This document shows, one piece after another, positions 43,865 to 52,397 of a stretch of DNA of 64,000 bases. The first letter of the stretch is position 1, and every line of letters begins with the position of its first letter. The translations under genes were made by a program, and so were the position numbers. The notes under the pieces were generated by a model, which had not been told where the DNA came from, did no database searches, and was given only the letters and a program-made list of their open reading frames with translations. The DNA is from Paractinoplanes deccanensis (lineage in GTDB: Bacteria; Actinomycetota; Actinomycetes; Mycobacteriales; Micromonosporaceae), in NCBI RefSeq assembly GCF_016862115.1, contig NZ_BOMI01000114.1, positions 112,002 to 176,001 of the forward strand, read 5' to 3'.

Positions 43865-44850
43865 GACATCCCATCAGCGCTCACGCTGCACGCACCAACC
43901 AGCCGGGGCACGATCTCCCATCAGAACTCAACGTCCCGGGCGGACCAGTGCTCACCAGCCAGCGGGCCACCTACCAGAAACACCCCGAAAAGGTAGCTCC
44001 CAAGACTCATTAGGGCGGGCCCGGTGCACTCGGCGTTCTGCGATTCACCGATCACGCCGGCCGGGCGACGCCGCATCCGCCCGCACAGGCCCGGACCCCA
44101 CTGACCGCCGCCCGCCGCACCGGATGCCATCGAGCGCGGCACACCACCGATTGCCCGCTCCCGCGCGGGGCCGGCCCTGCCATCTCACCCACCGGTCTGC
44201 ACAAGCGTGCGGCCGGGCATCTCACTCATTGCCGCAATAAGCCACCTCTTCACCTGAACAGCGCCACCGACCACCCGAGGCATCGGCGCCGTCGCCACCA
44301 TGCCCGGACTCGCGTTGGCGCAGGCAGCTGGGCGAATTTCTTCAGCATCAGCCGCACATCGAAAGGCCGCCCTTCTTGTGCGCTGAAGCGAAACCGCTCC
44401 ACAAGCATGCACCGCTCCTTCGGGCCGTCCTCTCCGTGGACCGAAACTGCGGAGCTCCTGGGCTTACCGTGGCCTGAACGGGGCGAAGCACCTGCTCACC
44501 TGGGCCCGCGAACCCGCGGAATTCAGCAATGAGGGATTGCGTAAGCTTGCGCGGCCGGCCGGCGTGGTGCAAGAGTCGGCCATTGCTGATCCGTGCCAAT
44601 TCGCGTCTTCGCCATGACTTATTGCCCCGCGGACGGGCCTCGTCACGCCAATATCCGATCATGCCATATTGTTGATTTGAACTCGCCGGCGCCACAATGC
44701 GAGCGTAATCTGAATGAACGCAAACAAGGCGATACGGCATCGCTGCGATCATCAACATCAGGAGGGAAAAATCGCATCGAGATCTCGGCCACTTCGAGGA
44801 CGGGCGCAAATGCCGACTTCCCAGACAAGCAAGCCCTCCGAGGCGACCAC
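43865..44850. other. Non-coding region about 1 kb, probably decayed
   Basis: No frame on either strand here has a plausible start, ribosome site and protein-like composition. The region is less GC-biased than its neighbours (for example the A/T-rich stretch around 44640-44780), and follows a transposase relic, so it is likely genome debris between the two-component system and the ABC exporter. A GGAGGG at 44760-44765 is not followed by any start codon. Confidence 0.6.
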
Positions 44851-45642
44851 TCAGGCATCCGACCGCTTGAGCCGATAAGCCGCCCCCACCAACGCCAGAG
44901 CCGTCCACCCGAGCAAAACCAGCAACCCCGCCCCCGCGCTCAGCGCCCCATCCCCTTGAGTCAGCGCATAGAGCGACGCCCCCGCATTGCTCGGCAGATA
45001 CGGCGTCACCGCGTCCGACCACGAATCCGGCAGCAACGCCATCAGCCCAGGCACCAGCAGGAACGTGCCCACCAGCGCCGAGATCCCGCCCGCCGTCGAG
45101 CGGAGCAGCACCCCCAGCGCCACCCCGATCACCCCGGCCAGCCCCAGGTACACCCCGGCACCCAGCAACCCTCGCACCACGCCCGCATCCGACAAGCTCA
45201 CCGCCGAGCTCGTGCCCGACAGGATCGCGCTCGTGGCCAGGAACGCCACCAGCGCGCCCACCGCGCCCACCACGAACGCGATCACCCCGTACGTCGCCGC
45301 CTTCGCCCACAGGACCGGGAGCCTGCGGGGCACCGCCGCCAGCGTCGAGCGGATCATGCCGGTCGTGTATTCGGCCGAGGACGTCAGCACGCCCAGCACT
45401 CCCAGGGCGATCAGCGCGAACGTCACGCCGAACAGCGCCATGCTGTAGCCCGTCGCCCCTTCCGCGCCGGGCGCGTCGTTGCCCGTGCGGGCCTGCGCCG
45501 CGGCGATGACGCCGAAGCCGATCAGGAACAGCAGGGCCAGCCCGAGGGTCACCCAGCTGGAGCGCAGCGAGCGGAACTTCGTCAGCTCGGCGCGGGCCAC
45601 GCGGCGCCGGGTGACGCCTTCGTACGTCGCGGAGATGCTCAT
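44851..45642 (-). CDS. ABC-2 type transporter permease
   Basis: 263 residues with six membrane helices, beginning with a cytoplasmic stretch (RRRVARAELTKFRSLRSSWVTLG) typical of actinobacterial ABC-2 permeases. ATG overlaps the ATPase stop by four bases, which makes the pair an exporter unit. Substrate unknown; similar pairs export lipids, antibiotics or peptides or act in cell-envelope stress responses. Confidence 0.88.
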   Translation of the reverse strand: MSISATYEGVTRRRVARAELTKFRSLRSSWVTLGLALLFLIGFGVIAAAQARTGNDAPGAEGATGYSMALFGVTFALIALGVLGVLTSSAEYTTGMIRSTLAAVPRRLPVLWAKAATYGVIAFVVGAVGALVAFLATSAILSGTSSAVSLSDAGVVRGLLGAGVYLGLAGVIGVALGVLLRSTAGGISALVGTFLLVPGLMALLPDSWSDAVTPYLPSNAGASLYALTQGDGALSAGAGLLVLLGWTALALVGAAYRLKRSDA

Positions 45643-46550
45643 GCCGCCCTCCCGGCGTACTCGACCGCGTCGTGGGTCAGGTTCATGAAGGCCTCTTCCA
45701 GGGAGACCTCGTGGCGGGTCAGCTCGAAGATCGGGATGCCGTGCTCGGCCGCCGTGAAGCCGATCTCGCGTGGGGTGCGGCCGGTGACCGTGAGCTGTTC
45801 GGAGCCGGGCCGGCCGGTGATCTCGACGCCGGGGCCGGCGAGCAGGCTGCGCAGCCGTACGGGATCGGCCGTCGACACCAGCACGGCGTCGCCGCCCGCC
45901 TCGCGGACCAGGTCGCGCACCGTCGTGTCGGCCAGGACCCGGCCGCGGCCCACGACGATCAGGTGCTCGGCCACCAGGGCCATCTCGCTCATCAGGTGGG
46001 ACGACAGGAAGACCGTGCGGCCCTCCGCGGCCAGCTTGGTGAGCAGGTTGCGGATCCACAGGACGCCGTCCGGGTCGAGGCCGTTGACCGGCTCGTCGAG
46101 CATGACGGTCGCCGGGTCGCCGAGCAGCGCGGCCGCGATGCCGAGCCGCTGGCCCATGCCGAGCGAGAACGCGCCGGCCCGCTTGTGCGCCACCTGGTCG
46201 AGGCCGGTCTGCCCGATCACCTCCTCGACGCGGTGCCGGGAGATGCCGTGCGTGTGGGCCAGGACCATGAGGTGGTCGTACGCCGTACGCCCGGGATGAA
46301 CGGCCTTGGCCTCGAGTAAAGCGCCGATCTCGCGCAGCGGCGCCGGATGGTCGGCGTAGCGGCGCCCGTTGACCGTGACCGTGCCGGAGGTGGGCCGGTC
46401 CAGGCCGACGATCATGCGCATGGTGGTGGACTTGCCGGCGCCGTTCGGGCCGAGGAATCCGGTCACCGCGCCCGGACGGACCGTGAAGGTCAGCCCGTCC
46501 ACGGCGATCTTCTGGCCGTACGCCTTCGTGAGCTCTCGTGCTTCGATCAT
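45639..46550 (-). CDS. ABC transporter ATP-binding protein
   Basis: 303 residues with Walker A GPNGAGKST (34-42), Q-loop, a modified signature SLGMGQRLG, Walker B VMLDEPVNGLD and a switch His (LSSHLMSEM). The C-terminal tail resembles the DrrA/CcmA-type exporters (FELTRHEVSLEEAFMNLT). It starts at the ATG 46550. Its promoter region contains a strong palindrome shared with the divergent SGNH gene. Confidence 0.92.
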   Translation of the reverse strand: MIEARELTKAYGQKIAVDGLTFTVRPGAVTGFLGPNGAGKSTTMRMIVGLDRPTSGTVTVNGRRYADHPAPLREIGALLEAKAVHPGRTAYDHLMVLAHTHGISRHRVEEVIGQTGLDQVAHKRAGAFSLGMGQRLGIAAALLGDPATVMLDEPVNGLDPDGVLWIRNLLTKLAAEGRTVFLSSHLMSEMALVAEHLIVVGRGRVLADTTVRDLVREAGGDAVLVSTADPVRLRSLLAGPGVEITGRPGSEQLTVTGRTPREIGFTAAEHGIPIFELTRHEVSLEEAFMNLTHDAVEYAGRAA

Positions 46551-46585
46551 GTGTCCAGCGTCGCCGGACCGGGAGCGGGCGACGT

Positions 46586-46633
46586 CGTACCGCGGTTCGA
46601 TCTTGCCTCGGCCCGGTGGTACCGCGGTACCAC
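46586..46633. promoter_or_regulatory. Two palindromic sites between the ABC exporter and SGNH genes
   Basis: GTGGTACCGCGGTACCAC (46616-46633) is a perfect 18-bp palindrome; CGTACCGCGGTTCG (46586-46599) has the same core with one mismatched pair, centred 32 bp away, about three helical turns. A third CGGTACCG sits at 46658-46665. These are likely binding sites for a dimeric repressor, whose gene is not adjacent. Confidence 0.65.
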
Positions 46634-46673
46634 ATCGCGGGATCCCGTGATCGACTTCGGTACCGTGGGGGCG

Positions 46674-47906
46674 ATGACCGGGACCTGGAAGACCACGATC
46701 ACGGCCCTGGTGGCAATGGCGGTCCTCACGGCGGCGGGATGCTCGACCGCCCCGCGGACACCCGCCGAGCCCGCGCCCACCTCGGCGGCCGGCGGCACGG
46801 CGGGCGGCGCCGCGGAGCAGTGGGTGGGCACCTGGGCGGTGGCCGTGCAGCGCGGCGGCCGCGAGTTCGGCAAGCAGACGGTACGCCAGATCGCGCACAC
46901 CAGCATCGGCGGCTCCGGCGTCCGCGTCCGGCTGTCGAACGTCTTCGGCACCGGCCCGCTGACCCTCGCGAACATCCACGTGGCGCTCAGCACGGGCGGC
47001 GCTGCCATCGACCCCGCCACCTCCACCGCCGTCACCTTCGGCGGCTCGCCCACCGTGACCATCCCGGCGGGCCAGGCGGCCCAGAGCGACGCGATCGGCT
47101 TCACCCTGCCGGCGGGCGGCGACGTGGCGGTCAGCGCGTACCTGCCGAACGGCAGCGGGGCGACCACGCAGCACGCCTACGCCGGCCGGCACAACTACGT
47201 CGGCTGGAACGACCAGACCACGAACGCCACCATCCAGGACGCGCAGACCGTGGACAGCTACTTCTTCCTCGCCGGCGTCGACGTCCGCAACCCCGAGGCC
47301 GAGGGCGCCGTGGTCACGCTCGGCGCCTCGATCACCGACGGCCGCGAGTCCACGCTCGGCGCGAACCGCCGCTGGCCCGACCTGCTCGCGGCCCGGTTCA
47401 CCGCGGCCGGGCGCACGGTCGGCGTGCTCAACACCGGCATCAACGGCGACAAGCTGCTCCTGGACGGCGGCGACCAGAGCGCGCAGACGCGCTTCGACCG
47501 CGACGCGCTCGACCAGCCCGGCGTGAAGTGGATCATCTTCTCGGACGCGGCCATCAACGACCTCGGCGACGAGCGCCCCACCGGCGACCAGCTGATCACC
47601 GCGCTGAAGAGCCTGATCCGGCGGAGCCACGACGCCGGCGTCAAGATCTTCTGCTCGACGCTGACGCCGTTCGAGGGCACCGGCTACTGGAGCGCCGAGG
47701 GCGAGACCGGCCGTACGGCGGTGAACGCCTTCCTCCGCTCCGCGGGCAGTGGCTGCGACGCCGTGGTCGACCTCGACACCGCCACGCACGACCCGAACGA
47801 CAAGACCCGCTACCTCCCCGCGTACGACAGCGGCGACCACCTGCACCCCAACGACGCCGGCATGCGGGCGATCGCGAACGCCGTGGACCTGAGCCTGTTT
47901 CGCTGA
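46674..47906 (+). CDS. SGNH/GDSL-type hydrolase lipoprotein
   Basis: 410 residues. The lipobox ends with LTAAGC (Cys23), followed by a Ser/Pro/Ala-rich linker, so it is anchored to the membrane surface. Block I is GASITDG with the nucleophile Ser219, block III is AAINDLG, and block V has the Asp388-x-x-His391 pair (GDHLHPND). An N-terminal beta domain of about 150 residues precedes the SGNH fold, as in actinobacterial esterases that act on polysaccharide or lipid esters. It is divergent from the ABC exporter pair. Confidence 0.88.
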   Translation: MTGTWKTTITALVAMAVLTAAGCSTAPRTPAEPAPTSAAGGTAGGAAEQWVGTWAVAVQRGGREFGKQTVRQIAHTSIGGSGVRVRLSNVFGTGPLTLANIHVALSTGGAAIDPATSTAVTFGGSPTVTIPAGQAAQSDAIGFTLPAGGDVAVSAYLPNGSGATTQHAYAGRHNYVGWNDQTTNATIQDAQTVDSYFFLAGVDVRNPEAEGAVVTLGASITDGRESTLGANRRWPDLLAARFTAAGRTVGVLNTGINGDKLLLDGGDQSAQTRFDRDALDQPGVKWIIFSDAAINDLGDERPTGDQLITALKSLIRRSHDAGVKIFCSTLTPFEGTGYWSAEGETGRTAVNAFLRSAGSGCDAVVDLDTATHDPNDKTRYLPAYDSGDHLHPNDAGMRAIANAVDLSLFR

Positions 47907-48012
47907 CCGGCCCGCCGCACGTGACACCTGGGGTGTCGCGTGGGTGACTGTGGCCGCCGTCCCGGCAGGCGCAGTGTCGGCTGTCAGGAAAAACTAGCGG
48001 GAGGTGCTCGCC

Positions 48013-49203
48013 GTGGAACCACAGATCCGCTGGGCGGTGCTGCCCGCCGACCGGTCCGCAGCCCGCAGCCGCACGCGGGCGCGCCAGGTGCGCGTCGGCG
48101 ACCAGCTGCTCGTCTGGTCGCAGGAGGGCGACCCGGCTCCCGAGGCCGCGCGCCGGGGCACGGCCGAGTCCGAGCTCTCGCTGGTCACCCAGGTGGGCCG
48201 CGCCTTCCAGGACGCGCACCCCGGCGTGCCGGTCGTGCTCGACCACGGCCGGCACCTGATCGTCGACGCCGGCGTGGCGCTGCGCGAGCGGGCCGACACC
48301 TGCTGGCGGGTGGAGCCGCTGCCCGCGGACGGGGTCGCCGTCGACCGCCCCGAGCGCCGCGCCGGAGCCGCCGACCCCGAGGTCGAGAAACTGCTGCTGA
48401 GCGCCACGCGCCCCACGTACGAGAGCGATCTGACCTGGATCTCCCAGCTGGACACCCGCCACTCGCTGAGCGCGGGGTTCCGCCAGGCGGCGGACCGCGC
48501 CGAGGCGGCCCTCAACGCCCTGGGGTTCGCGACGTCGCGGTTCGCCGTGGTCGTCGGCGGCGGCCAGAGCGAGAACGTGATCGCCGACCGTCCCGGCACC
48601 GGCGAGGGCCCGCGCGGCGTCGTGCTCGTGACGGCCCACCTCGACTCGGTCAACCTGGCCGGCGGCCCGGAGGCGCTCGCCCCCGGCGCCGACGACAACG
48701 GCAGCGGCGCCGCCGGGGTGCTGCTGCTCGGCCAGGTCCTCGCCACCCGCGCCTGGCGCAACGACGTGCGGCTCATCCTCTTCGGCGGCGAGGAGCAGGG
48801 CCTGTTCGGCAGCCGGCAGTACGTCGCGGCGCTGCCACCCGCCGAGCGCTCGCGCATCCGCGCCGTGCTCAACATGGACATGATCGGCGTACGGAACAGC
48901 GCCGAACCCGCCGTGCTGCTGGAGGGCGCGCCGGTCTCCCGCGGCCTGATCGACGACCTGTCTGCGGCCGCCGCCACCTACACCCGGCTGCGCGTGGAGA
49001 CGTCGCTCAACCCGTTCGCCAGCGACCACGTGCCGTTCATCGCCGCCGGCGTCCCCGCGGTGCTGACCATCGAGGGCAACGACAGCGCCAACGGCACCAT
49101 CCACAGCGAGAACGACCGGCTCGCCAATATCGACTTCGACCTGGCCCTGGAGATCCTGCGGATGAACGCGGCCGCCCTGGCCGGTTGGCTCGTGCCCGGG
49201 TAG
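48013..49203 (+). CDS. M28-family zinc peptidase
   Basis: The GTG at 48013 (eight bases after GGGAGG) gives 396 residues. Metal and catalytic residues match the M28 family: His209 (TAHLDSV), Asp227 (GADDNGS), Glu260-Glu261 (GGEEQGLF), Asp289 (NMDMIG) and His339 (SDHVPF). There is no evident signal peptide, unlike most secreted M28 aminopeptidases. The N-terminal 120 residues are a separate domain without a recognised name. A neighbouring role is not apparent. Confidence 0.88.
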   Translation: MEPQIRWAVLPADRSAARSRTRARQVRVGDQLLVWSQEGDPAPEAARRGTAESELSLVTQVGRAFQDAHPGVPVVLDHGRHLIVDAGVALRERADTCWRVEPLPADGVAVDRPERRAGAADPEVEKLLLSATRPTYESDLTWISQLDTRHSLSAGFRQAADRAEAALNALGFATSRFAVVVGGGQSENVIADRPGTGEGPRGVVLVTAHLDSVNLAGGPEALAPGADDNGSGAAGVLLLGQVLATRAWRNDVRLILFGGEEQGLFGSRQYVAALPPAERSRIRAVLNMDMIGVRNSAEPAVLLEGAPVSRGLIDDLSAAAATYTRLRVETSLNPFASDHVPFIAAGVPAVLTIEGNDSANGTIHSENDRLANIDFDLALEILRMNAAALAGWLVPG

Positions 49204-49258
49204 CGTTACCATTGCCGCGTTTTCATGCGGCTGCGGCTCCGGTGAGGTCGAGACAAAC

Positions 49259-49945
49259 ATGCGGTGGTTCCGGCGCGGGTCCGGCAAACAGAAGGACCCC
49301 GGCCAGCAGCACGCGATCGTCGAAGACCTCCGTCAGCGGTACGGCGCCCACGTGCCCGGCACGTTCCAGGGCCAGGCGGGCGAGGCCGCCGCCCAGCTGT
49401 CCGGCGACGACGGCCTGCTCGCCGCGGCCGCCATCCTGCGCGAGTTCGCCGACGCCGCCCACGCCGACGTGGCCGCCCAGGCCGCCGCGCTGGGTTTCGC
49501 CGCCGACCGCCGCAACTATCGTCCCCTGTGGCGCGACACGGCCGGCCGCCTCCGCTGGAACCTGTGGACCCTGCCCGGCGGCCTCCACCCGTACATCCAC
49601 GTGAACGCCGCCGCGGCCGCCCTCGGCACCGACGCCAAGCGCGCCGTGCGCGCCCTGGACCCGCTGCCCACCCTGGCCCACCTCTTCGAGATCCTCGACC
49701 TCACCCTCGACGGCTGGGAGTTCGCCCGCGTCCGCCCCGACACCGACGCCGCCACCCTCGCCCACCGCCTGATCGCCACGGCCCGCGACCTGCGCGCCGC
49801 GATGAGCGACGAGCCCCCACTCCCCCAGCCGGTCCGCGAGTGGATGCGCCGCAACAACACCATCAACGTGTACGACCCGTCGTCCCCCGCGGTCGTCGGC
49901 GGCTTCAACCCGGGCAAGGAGATGCGCGAGGCGCTGCTCGCCTGA
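49259..49945 (+). CDS. Hypothetical protein
   Basis: 228 residues, no signal peptide or membrane helix. Starts with a basic segment (MRWFRRGSGKQK), then alternating helical blocks rich in Ala and His with a WNLWTLPGGLHPYIHVN segment. I do not recognise the family. Codon use matches its neighbours, which argues for a real gene. The stop is 11 bp before the 3' end of the convergent frameshifted gene. The ATG has only a weak ribosome site. Confidence 0.55.
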   Translation: MRWFRRGSGKQKDPGQQHAIVEDLRQRYGAHVPGTFQGQAGEAAAQLSGDDGLLAAAAILREFADAAHADVAAQAAALGFAADRRNYRPLWRDTAGRLRWNLWTLPGGLHPYIHVNAAAAALGTDAKRAVRALDPLPTLAHLFEILDLTLDGWEFARVRPDTDAATLAHRLIATARDLRAAMSDEPPLPQPVREWMRRNNTINVYDPSSPAVVGGFNPGKEMREALLA

Positions 49946-49955
49946 CCCGCGCCGC

Positions 49956-50487
49956 TCACGCCCGAGCGGCGCGCGCCCCGACCCGGTCGTTGATCGCCTG
50001 GTGGATCTCGTCGCCCAGCCGCTCGAAGAACGCCGCCCGAGCCTCCCCGCGGAGCGCGTCGCGGTGTCCGGCGAGCTCCCGAATCTCGACGTCGAGCGCC
50101 TGAAGCTCCTCGTCGACCCGGTCGCGCAGCTTCGCCCACTGTTCGCAGTCGTCTCGCAGCTCGGGCACGTCGGGCAGCCACTCGGCGAGCACCGCGCGCT
50201 CCCGCTCGGCCGACTCGGGGTCGTTGAAGAACCGGATCTTCTGCGTGAGATGCTCGACGAGGGGCAGGCTACGACGAAGCGCGGTGTGCTTGGACTCGGC
50301 CGCCCGCAACGCGGCGTGAGCCTCGCGGTAGGGCAGGCCCACCGCCTCCGCGGTCGCGTACGTGCCGCTCAACGATGACGATGGCGATCGCGCCGGCGAA
50401 GCCGCCCACGCCGGCGAGGACCAGGTTGAGATAGTCCACCCAATCGTTCTGGGGATCGACCTGAAGAACAGCAAGCAGCACGCGCAC
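49956..50487 (-). pseudogene. Frameshifted membrane protein with coiled-coil domain
   Basis: One frame from about 50487 encodes a short N-terminus and a clear membrane helix (WVDYLNLVLAGVGGFAGAIAIVIV); a second frame continues from about 50390 with TAEAVGLPYREAH and a long charged helical domain rich in Glu/Arg/Leu (to 49956). Neither half has a good start of its own. The pair thus reads as one single-pass membrane protein disrupted by one frameshift near 50345-50385. Sequencing error, a true pseudogene or programmed slippage are all possible. It is divergent from the RHIM-like cluster. Confidence 0.5.
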
Positions 50488-50619
50488 AGGGTAGGAGTGC
50501 CCCGCACGACCCCGCACCGGCGGCCACGCTGTGTGGATTCGTGTTCACTGTGTGCTGACTCTCCGACTTAGACTGGCGGGGTCGCTCGACGGCGGCGCTC
50601 AGCGGCGGAGGTGGTCGGC

Positions 50620-51033
50620 GTGGGTGGTGGCAGGTCGCGGTGGATCTGGGCCGGGCGGGGCACGTTCGCGCTCGTCGTCGCCGCCCTGATCGTCTATCTC
50701 GCGGTGTCCGGGCTCGACAGGGCCGACAAGCTCGCCAGTGCGATCGGGGTCGTGGTCGCCGTCGTGGCGCTCGGCGCCCCCTACCTGAGGCGCCCGGCTC
50801 CCCCGGCCGACGCGGAACGCCCCGCGGACCCCCGGCACGGACCTCCGCCGGGCCCGGCACGGCCGCTCGAGACCGGCGCCCGTCAGCCGCTGGTCGTGGC
50901 CCGATCGGTCCGGGGCCTGCAGATCGGCAACGGCAACGTCATGGTCATGAACCGGTTGCCGCGTCTGCTCGCCTTGATGATCAACCTGCCGAGAAGGTCG
51001 CGGCCGCCCAGGGCCGCGAGGCCCGAGGACTGA
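50620..51033 (+). CDS. Two-helix membrane protein with RHIM/amyloid-like motif
   Basis: The GTG at 50620 follows GGAGG by eight bases and gives 137 residues: two hydrophobic segments (about 14-32, 40-54), a Pro-rich linker, then a LQIGNGNVMVMN segment starting at Leu100, which fits the (I/V/L)-Q-(I/V/L)-G core of RHIM and bacterial amyloid signalling motifs, and a basic tail. The next gene starts two bases after its stop and carries a matching VQIG motif. I do not recognise the full protein. It may tether an amyloid-forming motif to the membrane. Confidence 0.7.
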   Translation: MGGGRSRWIWAGRGTFALVVAALIVYLAVSGLDRADKLASAIGVVVAVVALGAPYLRRPAPPADAERPADPRHGPPPGPARPLETGARQPLVVARSVRGLQIGNGNVMVMNRLPRLLALMINLPRRSRPPRAARPED

Positions 51034-51035
51034 CC

Positions 51036-52289
51036 GTGAGCGATCCGAAGCACGCGACGCGCCTCAGGCTGATGTGGCTGTGGCATCGCGGTGACGGCCT
51101 CGTCCTGCTCCTCCACCGGGCGGCCGTGCACGGCGACCAGGTCGTCTCCCACTTCTGGCGCTCCGACCTGCTGCCCGACAGGGCCGGCTTCGGCGATCAG
51201 ATCCCGCAACTCGACAGCGAATGCCACCGGGACCTCCTGGCCGGCGACGCGCCCGAGCAGGCACGGGTGGTGCTGCGCCCGCGTGGCCTGGTCCTGCCGC
51301 TGTGGCGCATCGGCCCGCAGGAGGTGCTCGGGGCGCTGCCGCCGGTCAGCGAGTTCGTGCACGGCGTGACCGAGGCGACCGACACCGCCGACCTGTACTC
51401 CTCGGGGCTCCACCCGGCGGGTCCTCCCCTCGGCACCCCCTTCGACGAGACGATCTCGCTCACCACCCGCGACCTGGGTCCCGCGGACGCCACCGTCGGC
51501 GTGACCCAAGCCGCGATCATCGAGCTGGTACGGGTGCGAGCGGCGCAGGTCGGCGACGGCGGCGTGCAGGTGGTGACCTTCATCGCGAAGGCACGCACCA
51601 TGACGATCCGATTCGACAGCGTGCTCGAGTCGTCCGCCGTGCGGCGCGCCGTGCAAGCGCTGAGGAACGACCCGGCCAACACCGCACATCGGGCGGACCT
51701 CGTCGACAGGCTGGCATCCTCCGGCAGTCCCGGGGGCGGCGACCAGCTGGTCGTCGACCGGAGAACGACCCTGCTCGGCTTCCTCCGCGAGCTGCTCCTC
51801 GGCGACGTGACCGGCGTGCAGATCGGCGACTTCAACCGCCAGGAGGTGTCGTTCTACTACCGGGTCACGGAGCCGCCCCGGGCCGAGGCGCTGCTCAGCT
51901 CCCAGCCCGGCCTGGCCGAGGAGCTGGCGGAGACGTTGTGCCCGAGCCCTGGCCGGGAGGGGCAGGGCACCGCCGCCCTCGACAGCCGCCTCCGCGACAT
52001 CGTCGAACGGCTCGACTTCCACCCGGCGGGCGCCCTGCAGCTCGGCGCCTGGTACCCGATGCCCGAGCCGGGCGAGGAGCTGGTCGTCGCCGACGTCGAC
52101 GGCGCCGCCATCGGCGACGTGATCCAGCTGCACGAGAGGGTCACCCAGATCCCCCACGTCGAGACGGACATCGAGCCGCCCAAGCCACCCGAGCAGCCCA
52201 AGCCACCCGAGCCACCCGAGCCGCCCAAGCCACCCGAGCCGCTCCCGGACGATCCGTGGCCTGACCACCCCGGGGGGATCTCCCTCTGA
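51036..52289 (+). CDS. Uncharacterised protein with VQIG motif and proline-rich tail
   Basis: 417 residues starting with a GTG at 51036 (two bases after the upstream stop). No signal peptide or membrane helix. The N-terminal half is mixed alpha/beta without a named family; a VQIGDFNRQ segment starts at Val261, repeating the core found in the upstream protein, then an FYYRV strand and an acidic region. The last 40 residues are a Pro/Lys/Glu repeat (PPKPPEQPKPPEP pattern). The pairing with a membrane-bound partner bearing the same motif suggests assembly or signalling through beta-arches. Confidence 0.7.
   Translation: MSDPKHATRLRLMWLWHRGDGLVLLLHRAAVHGDQVVSHFWRSDLLPDRAGFGDQIPQLDSECHRDLLAGDAPEQARVVLRPRGLVLPLWRIGPQEVLGALPPVSEFVHGVTEATDTADLYSSGLHPAGPPLGTPFDETISLTTRDLGPADATVGVTQAAIIELVRVRAAQVGDGGVQVVTFIAKARTMTIRFDSVLESSAVRRAVQALRNDPANTAHRADLVDRLASSGSPGGGDQLVVDRRTTLLGFLRELLLGDVTGVQIGDFNRQEVSFYYRVTEPPRAEALLSSQPGLAEELAETLCPSPGREGQGTAALDSRLRDIVERLDFHPAGALQLGAWYPMPEPGEELVVADVDGAAIGDVIQLHERVTQIPHVETDIEPPKPPEQPKPPEPPEPPKPPEPLPDDPWPDHPGGISL
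52172..52250 (+). repeat. Short tandem repeat encoding Pro/Glu/Lys tail
   Basis: Imperfect repeats of the unit CCCAAGCCACCCGAG and CCACCCGAG encode the tail of the preceding gene. Such repeats are slippage-prone and may vary in copy number between strains. Confidence 0.7.
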
Positions 52290-52397
52290 CCGCGTTCGCG
52301 GTTCGGTGCCCGCGCCGGGCGGCGGAGAGTTACCGTGGCTCGGTAGTCGTCCCGCGTGCCCCGGGCGGGTCGTGCTCGTGCACACCTCGGGAGCGCC

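Noticed and set aside
44348..44860. Long minus-strand open frame across the A/T-richer part of the non-coding island.
   Set aside because: The product has no domain-like composition, and the frame continues antisense through the ABC permease gene; typical high-GC shadow.
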